From positions 271,954 to 294,286 of the forward strand of contig WELB01000113.1 of assembly GCA_009602725.1 (NCBI GenBank): a DNA stretch of 22,333 nt, written 5' to 3'. The notes under the pieces were generated by a model, which had not been told where the DNA came from, ran no database searches, and saw only the letters and a program-made list of their open reading frames with translations. The position numbers and the translations under genes were made by a program. Source of the stretch: Spirogloea muscicola (lineage: Eukaryota > Streptophyta > Zygnematophyceae > Spirogloeales > Spirogloeaceae). Within the stretch, counting starts at the first letter, position 1. Each line of letters begins with the position of its first letter. This document shows positions 1-8,677 of the stretch, piece by piece.

Positions 1-202
1 GGCGGCGGCCTGGCCCGGCGGCGCGGGCGGCGCCGGGAAGAGGCTGGCCCGGAGTGGCGAGGGAGATCCGCGCGGCCGCCCCGTCAGCCGCCAGCGGCGC
101 ACCCCGTTGGCCGCCCAACCCCGCCTCGCCCGCCAATAGCCAGCCGCCCCGGCGAGAGCCCGTCTCCGCAGATGTGCTTCAGCTCCGTACTTCGGGCCTC
201 TG

Positions 203-390
203 CGTGCTGACTCCGTGGTGGTGGTCTGGCTCCTCAGCTTGGCTTGTCAGATCTGTATGTGCTCACTCGAGGATGTTAGTGCCCCCTTAGCCTGCTCATT
301 TCCCCATCATCAGGACTTTTGTAAGGCTTGAATTGGCCTCTCTTTCAATTTCATGCGCACCGCACTTCCTCTCTACGTGCTGACTCCGTG
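203..390 (+). repeat. Dispersed repeat copy A, bounded by 15-base direct repeats
   Basis: A 15-base sequence (CGTGCTGACTCCGTG) occurs identically at 203-217 and 376-390 and brackets the unit. The inside matches, at roughly 70-80% by eye, the reverse complement of about 4326-4486. Shared blocks in order are CCGTGGTGGTGGT, GGCTCCTCAG, GTGCTCACT, the TTAG block, GAATTGGCCTC and CATGCGCACCGC. The GAATTGGCCTC...CATGCGCACCGC part also occurs in the inverted-repeat element at 3144-3303. The direct repeats could be a target-site duplication or an internal duplication; part of the left copy (CCGTG) is also found in copy B, which weakens the target-site reading. Confidence 0.7.
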
Positions 391-438
391 CTTACTTAGC
401 GAGTCAGCTTCGATGAAAGTCTCTTCCACTAGAGAGCG

Positions 439-462
439 ATGGCTGTGAACATTGGCCAGCCC
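439..462 (+). repeat. Hairpin module copy (GGCTG...CAGCC)
   Basis: A short stem, GGCTG at 441-445 with CAGCC at 457-461, is preceded by CTCTTCCACTAGAGAG and followed by a GGAATGCACAA-like tail. The same arrangement recurs at about nine places in the window (3561, 3653, 4889, 5136, 5258, 5708, 15512 and 15604). It appears to be a building block of a non-autonomous repeat. Confidence 0.6.
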
Positions 463-505
463 GGACATAGGAATGCACAAAATCAGCTCAACAGCAGGTG
501 ATGTG

Positions 506-575
506 CATCTGTCAATGTGCTTGCCCTTTGTACTTGGCCACTCAGGCCCTCCACAACTCAACACACTCCAGCCTG
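506..575 (+). repeat. Dispersed repeat with TTTGTACTTGGCCA core, copy 1
   Basis: The core TTTGTACTTGGCCA at 527-540 is identical at 15406-15419 and 19722-19735. Similarity extends to CATCTGT upstream, and downstream to GGCC and a later ACACAC/ATACAC block, for about 60 bases in all. Copies 1 and 2 both lie close to hairpin modules, so the two may belong to one larger element. Confidence 0.65.
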
Positions 576-1013
576 CTTTGTTCAGCCTTTTATCTGTTGT
601 GTGACTCCATCTTATACAGATTGTTGCCCACTTTGGTGCATCTCCATGCTTCCATGTGCAGCTGTGGCAGATTGTATGCGCAGAGCATTCACATAGCTTG
701 CTGGAGACCCGTCCTTGTGTAAGCGCCTCTGCAGACTTCAGTAGCAGCATATCATGGGTCGAAGCACCTCTTGATCAAGACAAGTGCCAATTGCAATTCC
801 TGCTTTATGTGGTAGCTTCCTCAGCTCAGGCAACTCGATGCCTGAACGGAGTGTACCCCATCTTATGCAGGCTCTTTCAGTAGAACAACTAAGCACTATA
901 GGTGTCCTCCAGAGGGACACAACATTATCTACATGCTGCAAACGCAGGTGCAGACTGCACTACTGCGCTTGCCAAAGCCTTCTCTGGGAGTGCCCAGATT
1001 AACAGGCAGCTGG

Positions 1014-2643
1014 TTACTTGGGAAGTGTGACCCACTTCTTTGACTGTACAGGCACAGGGGCCTTCTGCGGCATAGGCACAGTGGTGGCTTGCCGACTCTT
1101 GTTGACCTCCCTGCCATCGAACTGGACCGGCGAGTCGCAGCCCTCATCATCATCGTCTGGCAGTGGCTGCTCCTTCTTCTTTCTCTGCCGTCTTACTTTC
1201 ATCCCTAGGGCACGCGCCACCTCCAACAGCCCCCCCCACTTCTCCAAGGCCCTTGCAAGATCATATCGGCCTGCGAAAGCGTTTGCGCATGCCGTCAGAC
1301 TTGGAGGTCATGCGCAACCAGCACCGGCACTTCTAGTGCTACTGCACCTGGGCGCCTCGAGCATGCAGCAGTAGTGGTCCAGAAGTCAGCCTCATTCAGT
1401 ATATAACATCAATGCAAGAAGTCTGACCGACAGGGAGAGCAGATGGTGGATCAAGCTTCACAGACTGACCAGCTGCTTCTAAGCTCTTTCGTGTGGGCAT
1501 GGCCAGGGGCTCGCTTGCATTTCCATATTGCTTCTGGAAGTCCAGCAGCTGATGCAGACAAAGCCACAGTGTTCAGTATGAGAAGTGCAAGTAGCATATA
1601 CAAGCAAGCTAGATGGCACTGAGTGGCACCGGTAATGCATAATCACATTCAAAATATATCATACTGGACTTCTGATGAAGAACAACGCCTGCCTCTAAAT
1701 TTGTGAGCTGGGTGAAACAAGGGGCTGAATCTTACATGACGCATACAAGCGGGCTGAAAGAAAGAGCACAAGATGGGCTATGCTGCTAGACTGAGATCCA
1801 ACTCACCTCAGCCTTCACATTGCTCAGCTCGCTCCAGTATCCCTTCGGCTTCCGCTCCTTGTACGCAAGGTCTAAGCCGGTGCACTCAGCAACCTTTGGG
1901 AAGCCTCCCATCCGCGCTATTGCCTTCTCAAGGTCACTTCTGTTCTTGTCTCGCAGCTCATCGCGCGTTGGCATGAAGCCAGGTCTGCTTCAGACCCAAG
2001 AGAGAGCAATGCAGGTGCAAAGCTGCATGTTACAGCTGCATAATTATTTTCCAAAGAAGTACAGAGACTCAAACATCTACATTGACAGCACGCTACACTA
2101 CTTGTCTTGCACCACAGAGCTGATAGGTCCTGTGACAGCTGCAAATATGCACCACCTGCGCCCAACGCACTGCGTGACATCTAGTGCAAATAGCACCCTT
2201 TCCAGGCAAGGCATATTGATTCGCAAGAAGGATAAGTACCGTCCATGCATGTTCACAAACTGCCAGAGCTCGGTCGCCAGGACGGCAAAATCAGTCTGCA
2301 GGCCTTCAACGGGCGTGCGCTTGCTAGGCAACGGCACTGATAAGTACGGCCCATCTTCTCCGCGACCTGCGACGGAGTTCTCAAGCTCCTGCTGGAGGCA
2401 GTCTGCCCTGCTCGCATCAGGCCTCCCTGCTGGCCTCTCTGCAGGCACCTGCGCAAATGCCCGAGAGCCGGAGCTGGCGGGCCGTCCTGCTCCCCAGGCG
2501 CAGAGGGCAGTCACGGGGCACCGCTGCGAGGCGGCGCGGCAGCCTCTGGTGGAGCCCCACTTGCGCAATTGCCGCGCAAAGCGCTCGTCAAAAGGCCAAG
2601 TGGCGGCGGGGATGTTGGTGCTGTGGCAGAGAAGGTGGGACAT
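1014..2643 (-). CDS. At5g08720-like protein, C-terminal repeat region; START half not seen
   Basis: Four exons join in phase: 2643-2240, 1984-1807, 1548-1470 and 1270-1014 (TAA stop), giving 305 residues if the ATG at 2643 is used. The distal part strongly resembles the C-terminal region of the plant polyketide-cyclase/START-like protein At5g08720 as I remember it. It contains two copies of a unit with the pattern MPTR..L...R.DL..A....GG...VA: HGRPGFMPTRDELR then EKAIARMGGF, followed by AYKERKPKGYW; and LAMPTRKSLEAAGRYDLARA then EKWGG. Splice junctions rebuild HGR|PGF, KAE|LLDF and AAG|RYDL exactly. The C-terminus is basic, then acidic (KKK..DDDDE). The first ~90 residues are low-complexity and doubtful, and the true start may be upstream. 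The START lipid-binding half expected before this region is not recognisable in the window. The family's molecular function is not known to me. Confidence 0.75.
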
Positions 2644-3143
2644 CAAGGTCGGCACAGCGGCGCACAGAGGAGCGCCCGGGGGTGTGGCTCAAGGCGAGCT
2701 GCCGTTAGCCGGGCAGCGGTCGCCAGAGCGAGAGAGCCTCTGGGACCGGCGGAAGGAGAGCGTCTCAGCCTCAGCTCGTCCCGCTTCTCAAGGGGCCACG
2801 GTCCTGGGACCTCGACCGTCTCCCCCCTCCAAGCATGCACACGGTGCGCTGGAACGCCCACCGCAGGGCGACGGCCGGGAGTGAGGACGGCGGCACAGAG
2901 GGCGCCGCGGGGAGCGTGCGGTGGCCTGCGTTGCGGCAGCTCCTGCGAAGCGGCTGCTGCGCAACGAGAGTGCGGCTGGTGGGGGGGAGGGAAACGTGGC
3001 CGCCGGTGGCCAAGGGGGGGGCCCAAGCTGGGACACTACTGTGGCAAAGCTGCGGGAGGTGGCGGAGCGAGCGAGCCAGTGGGAGCGAGACGGCGGCGGC
3101 CACGGTGGCGACGACGGCGGGGGGAGCCTGCGGCGCCCCCTCT

Positions 3144-3303
3144 GCCTGAACAATGTATTGGCTTGAATTGGCCTCGCTTCACTTTCATGCGCACCGCGCG
3201 CCTTCTCTCTGTTCAGCGTTCAGTTGCAAGAAAAAGGGAAGGCGCGTGCGTGGTGCGCATGACATGTGAGAGACGCAAATCCAAGCCAATACAGAGTTCA
3301 GGC
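3144..3303. mobile_element. MITE-like element with 22-base terminal inverted repeats
   Basis: The ends are inverted repeats of each other. The left end (3144-3165) starts GCCTGAAC and continues TGTATTGGCTTG. The right end (3282-3303) reads CAAGCCAATACA and ends GTTCAGGC. They match at 20 of 22 positions. Weaker inverted similarity continues inward through CATGCGCACC on the left and GGTGCGCATG on the right, so most of the 160 bases can fold into one long imperfect hairpin. There is no coding capacity. No clear target-site duplication is seen at the boundaries. The structure is typical of a miniature inverted-repeat transposable element. Its internal block is shared with the copies at 203-390 and 4326-4486. 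Confidence 0.8.
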
Positions 3304-3354
3304 AAAAGCTACTGCAAAAAGTAGGGCTCCTAGGATATGAAGCCCTATGCTAAG

Positions 3355-3760
3355 GGGGGCTAAGTAGCAGTTTGGCGTTAGTACCCACAAGTGAGCACAT
3401 GCAGATCCGACAGGCTGACATGGGAACCTACTTGCAAGCGGCCAGACTGCCGGTGGTGCCGCTTCTGAGAGAGAAGGCGCGCGGGGCGCATGAATTGAGA
3501 AAAGAGAGAAAGACTCTTCCAGTAGAGAGAGAAAGATTGCGGCTGCTGTATTAAAAGAGCGGCTGTGAAAGCCAGCCAGATGCATACAGGTGTTCATGAC
3601 GGAGCCACAGGCTAAGCAGACAGGGGAAGAAGGGCTCGTCCATAGAGGATAGGGGCTGGAAGAGGCCAGCCCAAAACAGAATGAACAAAGTGCGAGGAGG
3701 GGCCAGGGAACAGGGGGCTCCTTGTACCCCCGTGTCAGCAGTAGGAAGTCAGATGAGCTG
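3355..3760 (+). repeat. Composite dispersed repeat, copy D, with two hairpin modules
   Basis: In order it contains a TTAGTACCCACAAGTGAGCAC block (3379-3399 region) shared with copies A and B, a GGCGCGCGG.GCGCATGAATT block (3475-3498) matching the reverse complement of the inverted-repeat element's interior, and CTCTTCCAGTAGAGAG (3513-3528), as beside the module at 439. Hairpin modules follow at 3561-3577 and 3653-3672. The unit closes with GTACCCCCGTGTCAGCAGTAG (about 3724-3744), which recurs at about 5789-5809 inside SGT1 intron 1. The blocks are in a different order from copy A, which suggests rearranged or nested non-autonomous elements. Confidence 0.65.
3653..3672 (+). repeat. Hairpin module copy (GGGCTGG / CCAGCCC)
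   Basis: A perfect 7-base stem, GGGCTGG at 3653-3659 and CCAGCCC at 3666-3672, encloses a 6-base loop and is followed by AAAACAGAATGAACAA. This is the clearest instance of the recurring module, which has a hairpin followed by an A-rich tail and a GAATGNACAA-like motif. Confidence 0.7.
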
Positions 3761-4429
3761 AGGGGAGGAAGAGCAAGCTGCTGCGCAAGCCAGAGGCTGC
3801 TGCAAGGGCGCGACCGGCCCGGCGATGCAAAGCAAGCGCCTGCAACCGCTGTAGGGACATAGATAACCGCATGCGATAGCAGGACACAAGACCCAAAGGC
3901 ACCGAGCCTCCAGGAAGTGTTGCACCCTGTTCGCGGCGCCGCTGGTCAGCTTGAGAGGCCAGCAGCGAAAGTAACGAGGATCACCGACCCCGTAACACTC
4001 GTGGATGTTTATGGCCAGGGCGTAAAAGGTATCGCCAGCCGGGTGGTCCTTGTAATCATGCAACTTCTTTTGTTCGACCACCTCCACAACATAGCCAGTC
4101 TCAGAAGTTCTGGGGCCCTTCTACCGGAAGCTGTCGGTGAGGACGACGTCCATGAGGAGCCGCTTGCCACCTCCCAGAGGGATGCCAACCAGATCGACAC
4201 ACCATGTCCAAGGGAACCCGTTGCGAAGTTGGACGCGCATCACCCCGGTGCTCTCCAACGCCACTTGATATCCCGCCTCCTTGACGATGCCATACATCGC
4301 TAAGAGAACAAAGTACGAGACAAAGCGCGCGGTGCGCATGATATTGAAAGGGAGGCCAATTCTAGCCTTACATATGTCCTTTGACTGGGTAATGAGCTGG
4401 CTAAGGTAGGGGGACACTAATATCCCCAA
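3749..4429 (-). pseudogene. Unidentified coding fragment broken by an in-frame stop
   Basis: One minus-strand frame is open on both sides of a single TAG at 4121-4123. The upstream half (4429-4124) contains YGIVKEAGYQVALESTGVM and VDLVGIPLGGGKRLLMDVV. Seven codons past the stop the frame continues with SETGYVVEVVEQKKLHDY and HPAGDTFYALAINIHECYG. The composition looks protein-like over about 130 residues, and the ends dissolve into repeat sequence. The coding-like stretch begins right after a possible acceptor (CTCTTAG at about 4303) and directly abuts repeat copy B, so it may be a host gene fragment carried by, or interrupted by, the repeat. I do not recognise the family. A read error at the TAG, or an unrecognised intron, cannot be excluded. 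Confidence 0.4.
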
Positions 4430-4486
4430 GTGAGCACTTGCATATCTGCCAAGCTATACTGAGGAGCCCAGTACCACCACCACGGA
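4326..4486 (-). repeat. Dispersed repeat copy B (inverted relative to copy A)
   Basis: Read on the minus strand, this follows copy A (203-390) block by block: CCGTGGTGGTGGT, GGGCTCCTCAG, AGCTTGGCAGAT, GTGCTCACT, TTAGTG, GCTCATT, GTAAGGCTAGAATTGGCCTC and ATCATGCGCACCGCGCG. Small indels separate the blocks. The two copies are clearly homologous but diverged, so the family is not recent. The unidentified coding fragment begins immediately downstream on the same strand. Confidence 0.75.
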
Positions 4487-4736
4487 AGCCATTAGCCTGG
4501 GCTAATGCACGACCAGCACGCTGGTGTACCGCGAGTGCCTGGGAGCGCTGTAGACTCAATGATAGCCGCTTTCTATAGCATGCAACAATGGCTTGCGGGA
4601 CGCTAGAACGCCCTATGCTACCCGCCCGACTACGTCGGCGGGCATCGACATGCAGTGCCAGGCGATGGAGGAGGGCAGACCACTACGTTCCGTAGCCGCC
4701 GTATATGTCCATGGCGCATGGGAAGAAGTGGTCGCC

Positions 4737-4794
4737 AAGGAGAGCAACCTCCGTGAAGACGGGGAGAAGGAGAGCACCCTCCGTGAAGGACGGG
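4737..4794 (+). repeat. 28-base tandem duplication
   Basis: Two near-identical 28-base units lie at 4737-4764 and 4767-4794. Both begin AAGGAGAGCA and contain CCTCCGTGAAG. They lie in purine-rich sequence with no supported coding frame. Confidence 0.8.
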
Positions 4795-4883
4795 TCCCCT
4801 AGTGGCACTCCCAAGATCTTCAAGCCGCCCTCTGGAGTCTGGCAAGATGTAGGTAATGAAGAGAGAAAGCGCGGCCAGATTGA

Positions 4884-4920
4884 CTGGTGGCTGGGAAAGG
4901 CCAGCCCAAAAGAATGGACA
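4884..4920 (+). repeat. Hairpin module copy
   Basis: The stem is GGCTGG at 4889-4894 with CCAGCC at 4901-4906, followed by CAAAAGAATGGACAA. The downstream words TCTGAGGGAG also follow the copy at 15512, so copies share flanking sequence as well as the hairpin. Confidence 0.65.
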
Positions 4921-5053
4921 AGGTCTGAGGGAGCTTGAGTGCGAACGACTAGGACTAAGACATCAGCCAGGGAACGCTCAGTAACCTCTAGACAGGAGAT
5001 GCAGATCCGAGTAGCTAGCTGGTGGAAAGACGTCGCCCTGACGGAAGCCGGAG

Positions 5054-5080
5054 GAACGAGGGAACGAGGGAACGAGGGAA
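5054..5080 (+). repeat. Three tandem copies of a 9-base unit
   Basis: GAACGAGGG is repeated three times in succession within purine-rich sequence upstream of SGT1. This is a simple minisatellite with no other visible role. Confidence 0.8.
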
Positions 5081-5129
5081 AGAAGAAGGGCTCGCCAATT
5101 GAGGATAGAAGATGAGCTCGCCCATAGAA

Positions 5130-5290
5130 GAGAGGGGCTGGCAGAAGCCAGCCAAAAAAGAATGGACAAAATCCAAAAGAAGGGAAACACACTAGCTAGG
5201 CATCGAGACAACTAGACATGACGGAACCACACGAAGTTCAAAACCCGCGGGTGATAGGGGCTGGAAAAGCCAGCCCAAGAAAGAAAGAGG
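5130..5290 (+). repeat. Two hairpin module copies near the SGT1 promoter
   Basis: Stems are GGCTGG at 5136-5141 with CCAGCC at 5148-5153, and GGCTGG at 5259-5264 with CCAGCC at 5270-5275. The first is followed by AAAAAAGAATGGACAAAA, the second by a shorter A/G tail. Together with the copies at 3653 and 4889 they form a loose series about 120-1200 bases apart, all on the same strand. Confidence 0.65.
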
Positions 5291-5463
5291 GATGCCATGG
5301 GGAACCAGGCGGAGCACTAAGGAGAGGGGAGGGGAGGAGGACAACTCCTCGAGTAAAAGTCTTCCGGGGCATACCCAGAGCGGACCCGCCCCGCCCCTGC
5401 CCTCTTGAGAGCTCCGAGTCGCCCGGACCCCCAATCCGCCAGCCCGCCCGCCGCCGCCCGATC

Positions 5464-8320
5464 ATGGATGCCGAGGCCCTGGCCGCCGACCTGGAGCGCC
5501 GCGCCAACGCCGCGTACGTCGACGAGGACTATGAGACGGCGGTCTTTCTCTACGGGAAGGTGATTGCGCTGGAGCCCTACGCGGCCAACATTTACTCCAA
5601 CCGTGCTAATGCGCACATCAAGCTCGGGAATTACACAGGTCACCACCTTGCACCCACTCTTTGCCGCCCGTGTTCAGAAGAATGCGTCTGCTACATACTG
5701 AGAGAGTGGCTGTAAGAGCCAACCAGATGCATATAGAAAATGAATGACTATATTATATTCGCAGCCACAGGCTAGGGCGCTCTTAGTACCCCCGTGTCAG
5801 CAGTAGGGAAAGGTCAAGGTAAATGTAAAGGTAGGATGGCCCCTTCGCTTCGAAGCTGCAGGATACCCAGCGCTTGAGTTCGTCATCTCGTAGTCAGACT
5901 GTCAACAGTCTTGGCGGCCAGTTTCTCGAGGTCTCCTCAGCAGATAATCATATTGGCTTTCATGTTAGCCTATGCGCCCACTATACATTCCCAGCCAATG
6001 CCTGACTCTTTGGGAGCCTGCAGATGCTGTGTCGGATGCAAGCATGGCCATCGAACTTGAACCAACGGTGGCAAAGGCGTACCTGCGCAAAGGGTGGGGA
6101 TTCCAATCTCCCATCCACTCTTCTCTGCAAGACCTAGCAATTTCTTCGTCTTTCTTCGACTTCTCAGGTCCTTTTTTGTATGTACAACACTTCATGATTT
6201 GGTACCGCATGTTGACCGGCAAATTGCAGGATAGCCTGCTTTGAGTTGGAAGAGTACCAGACTGCGAAGTCTGCATTCGAAGCCGGAGCCGCTATCGGCG
6301 ATCATTCAAGCCCATTCAATATGTGGATACGGAAATGTGACGTTGAGCTCGAAGGTGACTTCACCTCCCCTCTTGGTCCAGAGTTTGGTTGCATCTGCTT
6401 TGGAAGGTGCTGACAATGACCATGCATTAAGTGCGTCCTACCTTCTAGTTAACTGGTGCTCTGGTGCTCTGGCCATCCGGCTGATCCTGCAGAGGAGATG
6501 CGGAGCAGCGGGAGGGCTCCCCAATCAAATGGAGCTGCACAACCAGGGGCGCTGCATGTGCCCAGGGAGGAAATGGCTGTCAGCAATCAATTCGCAGCAG
6601 TGGAGGATGTTGTGGCCAAAGAGCTTGTTGCCCCCCCAGCACTGGCACCGCCACCCCCAATATACCGGTACTACAGATGGGATTCAGCGTTTGCTTAAGA
6701 ATAGCTGAAGTGAACAGCTCCTCTATTGCAACTCCTTATGATTTGATGATGGTAATGATGTCAGCTTGTCCTTGAAAGTGTGCAGGCATGAGTGGTACCA
6801 GATACCATCGCACGTTGTTGTTACGGTGTTTGCCAAGAATATCAGAGCTGAGGATCTTCAGATAGACATTGGAGAGCAGATCGTATGCTACCATTACAAC
6901 CCACGTCGCTGTCTGTCCACTTCAACATGCAGCAGCCAAGCTTATCAAACGCCTCATTTGCCATAGACCAATGACCATTGGAGCATCTTAGGGAGCATAT
7001 ATTGACTGAATTGCATGCATGATGCTCTGAATGACAGCTGAGCGTGGGAATCCCAGTGGAAGGGTATTGCCTGCAGCTGCGCTTGTTTTCCAAGGTAAAT
7101 CCATACCCCATCACCTTCAATCACACACAGGGTTTAGCGATTCTCTGCAAGATGGTTGCTGCTACCCGCATGACTGGCTAGCTGGACTATCTCAGGGGCT
7201 GGCTGTCCTTGGGTTTATCAGGCAATTGGTTCACAACTTAGCACATTATTTCCTGCTGAGTCCATCTTGTCTCTTGTGCAAGATAGATACTGCCAGATGC
7301 AAGCAAGTACACCTTAATTAGTACCAAGATTGAGATCCGACTGGCAAAAGCTGCACCTACGAATTGGAAAAAACTAGAGTACACAGCTCAACAAAGTGTT
7401 GACCAGCCATACGTCGCAGGTATATGTGCACTCCTGGACCATTTCAAGCACTGCCCTTTGTGCCTGTCCGCAAGTAGCAGTTGAAGATCAATGTACTTTT
7501 TTGAAGTCCCTTCCTTGACTTGATCCTAGCTGATATTTCCTGATGATGAGATTCTTCTGCTGGTGATGGGTGCACACATGCGACCACCTTTGATTCTTTT
7601 TCTGACAGTCAAGGAGGAGAAGCCTACTACCAGCTACCCATCATCTAGGAAACAGCACGTCGATTGGAACAAGCTAGAGGCTGAGGTGAAGGCAGAGGTA
7701 CACGTCCCCTTCGCAATCCCGCATTCCAATTCCGTAAGGCACTAATCTTAAGTGGTCAAAGATGAGGCCACATTATCCAGAAAGCCAGCTTGTCCTTGGT
7801 CTAGCCACAGATCAGCGGTTCTAATTTGCAGGTAGGTATGTGTCTGCGACCTGCTGACAAGAAGTGACGTAGATGTGATTGCAGGAAAAAGGCGAAAAGC
7901 TGGAAGGTGACCAAGCGCTCAACAAGCTGTTTCAGGACATCTATCGCAATGCAGATGAGGACACAAGGCGTGCTATGAACAAGTCATTTGTGAGTGCCCA
8001 TGCCGAAGGGTTGAGTGCTCCCTCTTCCGCAGTGTCATTGGCAGAATACTGCTGAGCTGATGCTGCAGGATGCTATACATGGGGTAATCCTTGGTCGTCA
8101 CTGCAATCTGGATACTAAGTACTTCTTGCTCAGGGTAACATTATTTCAGTATTTCTTGGTGAGTGCAATTTGTAAGCTGATGCCGCTTACTTGTGGAATA
8201 TTATAATAGGTGGAGTCCAATGGCACTGTCCTGTCCACCAATTGGAAGGATGTCGGGAGCAAGATGGTGACTGGAAAAGCTCCTGAAAGCTCGGAGACGC
8301 ATGACTGGAGTAGTAAGTAA
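5464..8320 (+). CDS. SGT1: SGT1 co-chaperone (TPR, CS and SGS domains), ten exons
   Basis: Exons 5464-5638, 6024-6093, 6230-6354, 6493-6667, 6786-6882, 7038-7094, 7287-7419, 7609-7697, 7885-7989 and 8210-8320 join in phase to 378 residues, the usual length of plant SGT1. Residues 1-123 are TPR repeats ([35 protein letters not shown]). About 124-180 is a variable proline-rich linker. About 182-268 is the CS domain ([39 protein letters not shown]). About 279-378 is the SGS domain ([47 protein letters not shown]). SGT1 works with HSP90 and RAR1-type partners and binds SKP1/SCF, supporting stability of immune receptors and F-box complexes in cytosol and nucleus. The ATG is the first in frame. Intron 1 carries repeat fragments. 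All junctions are GT-AG. Confidence 0.95.
5700..5811 (+). repeat. Repeat fragment inside SGT1 intron 1
   Basis: Within intron 1 (5639-6023) the sequence TGGCTGTAAGAGCCAACCAGATGCATA parallels 3560-3586. It is followed by GCCACAGGCTA, as at about 3603, and by GTACCCCCGTGTCAGCAGTAG, as at about 3724. The order of blocks is the same as in copy D, so this is a shortened member of that family inserted in the gene. Confidence 0.7.
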
Positions 8321-8677
8321 TGCTAGAGCAGCATGGTGGCCATGAGGATTGCTGGGATCGAGAAGCTTTGACTCCTCTCTCTTCTCTGTTGACCTTCAGG
8401 AGGCCTTCTGTGATCTCCAGTATATGCCTTTGTATATATCAGGTCTTGCAAGAGGGTAGATGATAGCGGAGCTTCGCTAGATTGACAGTGTGATTCTTCT
8501 GCCTCCAAAATTTTGCCATTGAATCTTACACCTCCTTTGGTTCTTGGATTAGACACACGTTGTACATCATTGCAGCTTGCAGTGATCACTTGCTGCTAAG
8601 TTCCTTGGTTGCTGAGTTCCAAAACGAGAGAATCTAGACCCTTTGAGTCAAATTAACAGCCCTCAGCTGCTAACCCA
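8321..8677. other. Short intergenic stretch between SGT1 and the next gene
   Basis: It holds the presumed SGT1 3' UTR and the 5' flank of the gene starting at 8678. No repeat, RNA gene or coding exon was recognised. The two genes are on the same strand. Confidence 0.5.

Larger units (their letters stand above)
1..1013. other. Gene-free left end made largely of repeats
   Basis: No exon could be supported here. The first 150 bases are very GC-rich and look like a CpG-rich promoter or first exon cut by the window edge, but no reading frame with a recognisable product is visible. From about 200 onward the sequence consists of fragments shared with other places in the window: a unit at 203-390, a hairpin module at 439-462, and a fragment with the TTTGTACTTGGCCA core at 506-575. 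The remainder, to the stop codon of the minus-strand gene ending at 1014, is presumably that gene's 3' flank. Confidence 0.6.
2644..5463. other. Repeat island and GC-rich promoter zone between divergent genes
   Basis: This stretch separates the minus-strand At5g08720-like gene from SGT1 on the plus strand. The part from 2660 to 3140 is very GC-rich and could be promoter or missing 5' exons of the minus-strand gene, but no credible coding exon was found. From 3144 to about 5300 it is repeat-derived (see separate entries), with purine-rich simple sequence. The last 150 bases before 5464 are GC-rich and are presumably the SGT1 promoter and 5' UTR. Confidence 0.6.

Noticed and set aside
1820-2884. 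Long plus-strand open frame of 354 codons
   Set aside because: It lies antisense to three spliced exons of the At5g08720-like gene, which have family motifs and phase-matched junctions. The plus frame has no recognisable motif and is open because of GC content.
2771-3103. Minus-strand frame resembling a transit peptide (AAAVSLPLARSLRHL)
   Set aside because: It starts at GTG, has no ATG in frame, and could not be joined to the exon at 2240-2643. Kept only as a possible missing 5' exon of the neighbouring gene.
2569-3324. Plus-strand frame of 251 codons in GC-rich DNA
   Set aside because: It is Arg/Gly/Ala-rich with no motif and runs through the inverted-repeat element, so it is best explained by base composition.
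6883-6966. Read-through of SGT1 exon 5 as a continuous frame to 6966
   Set aside because: Splicing at 6882 to 7038 restores the CS-domain sequence ([19 protein letters not shown]) exactly, whereas the read-through sequence has no similarity to the family.
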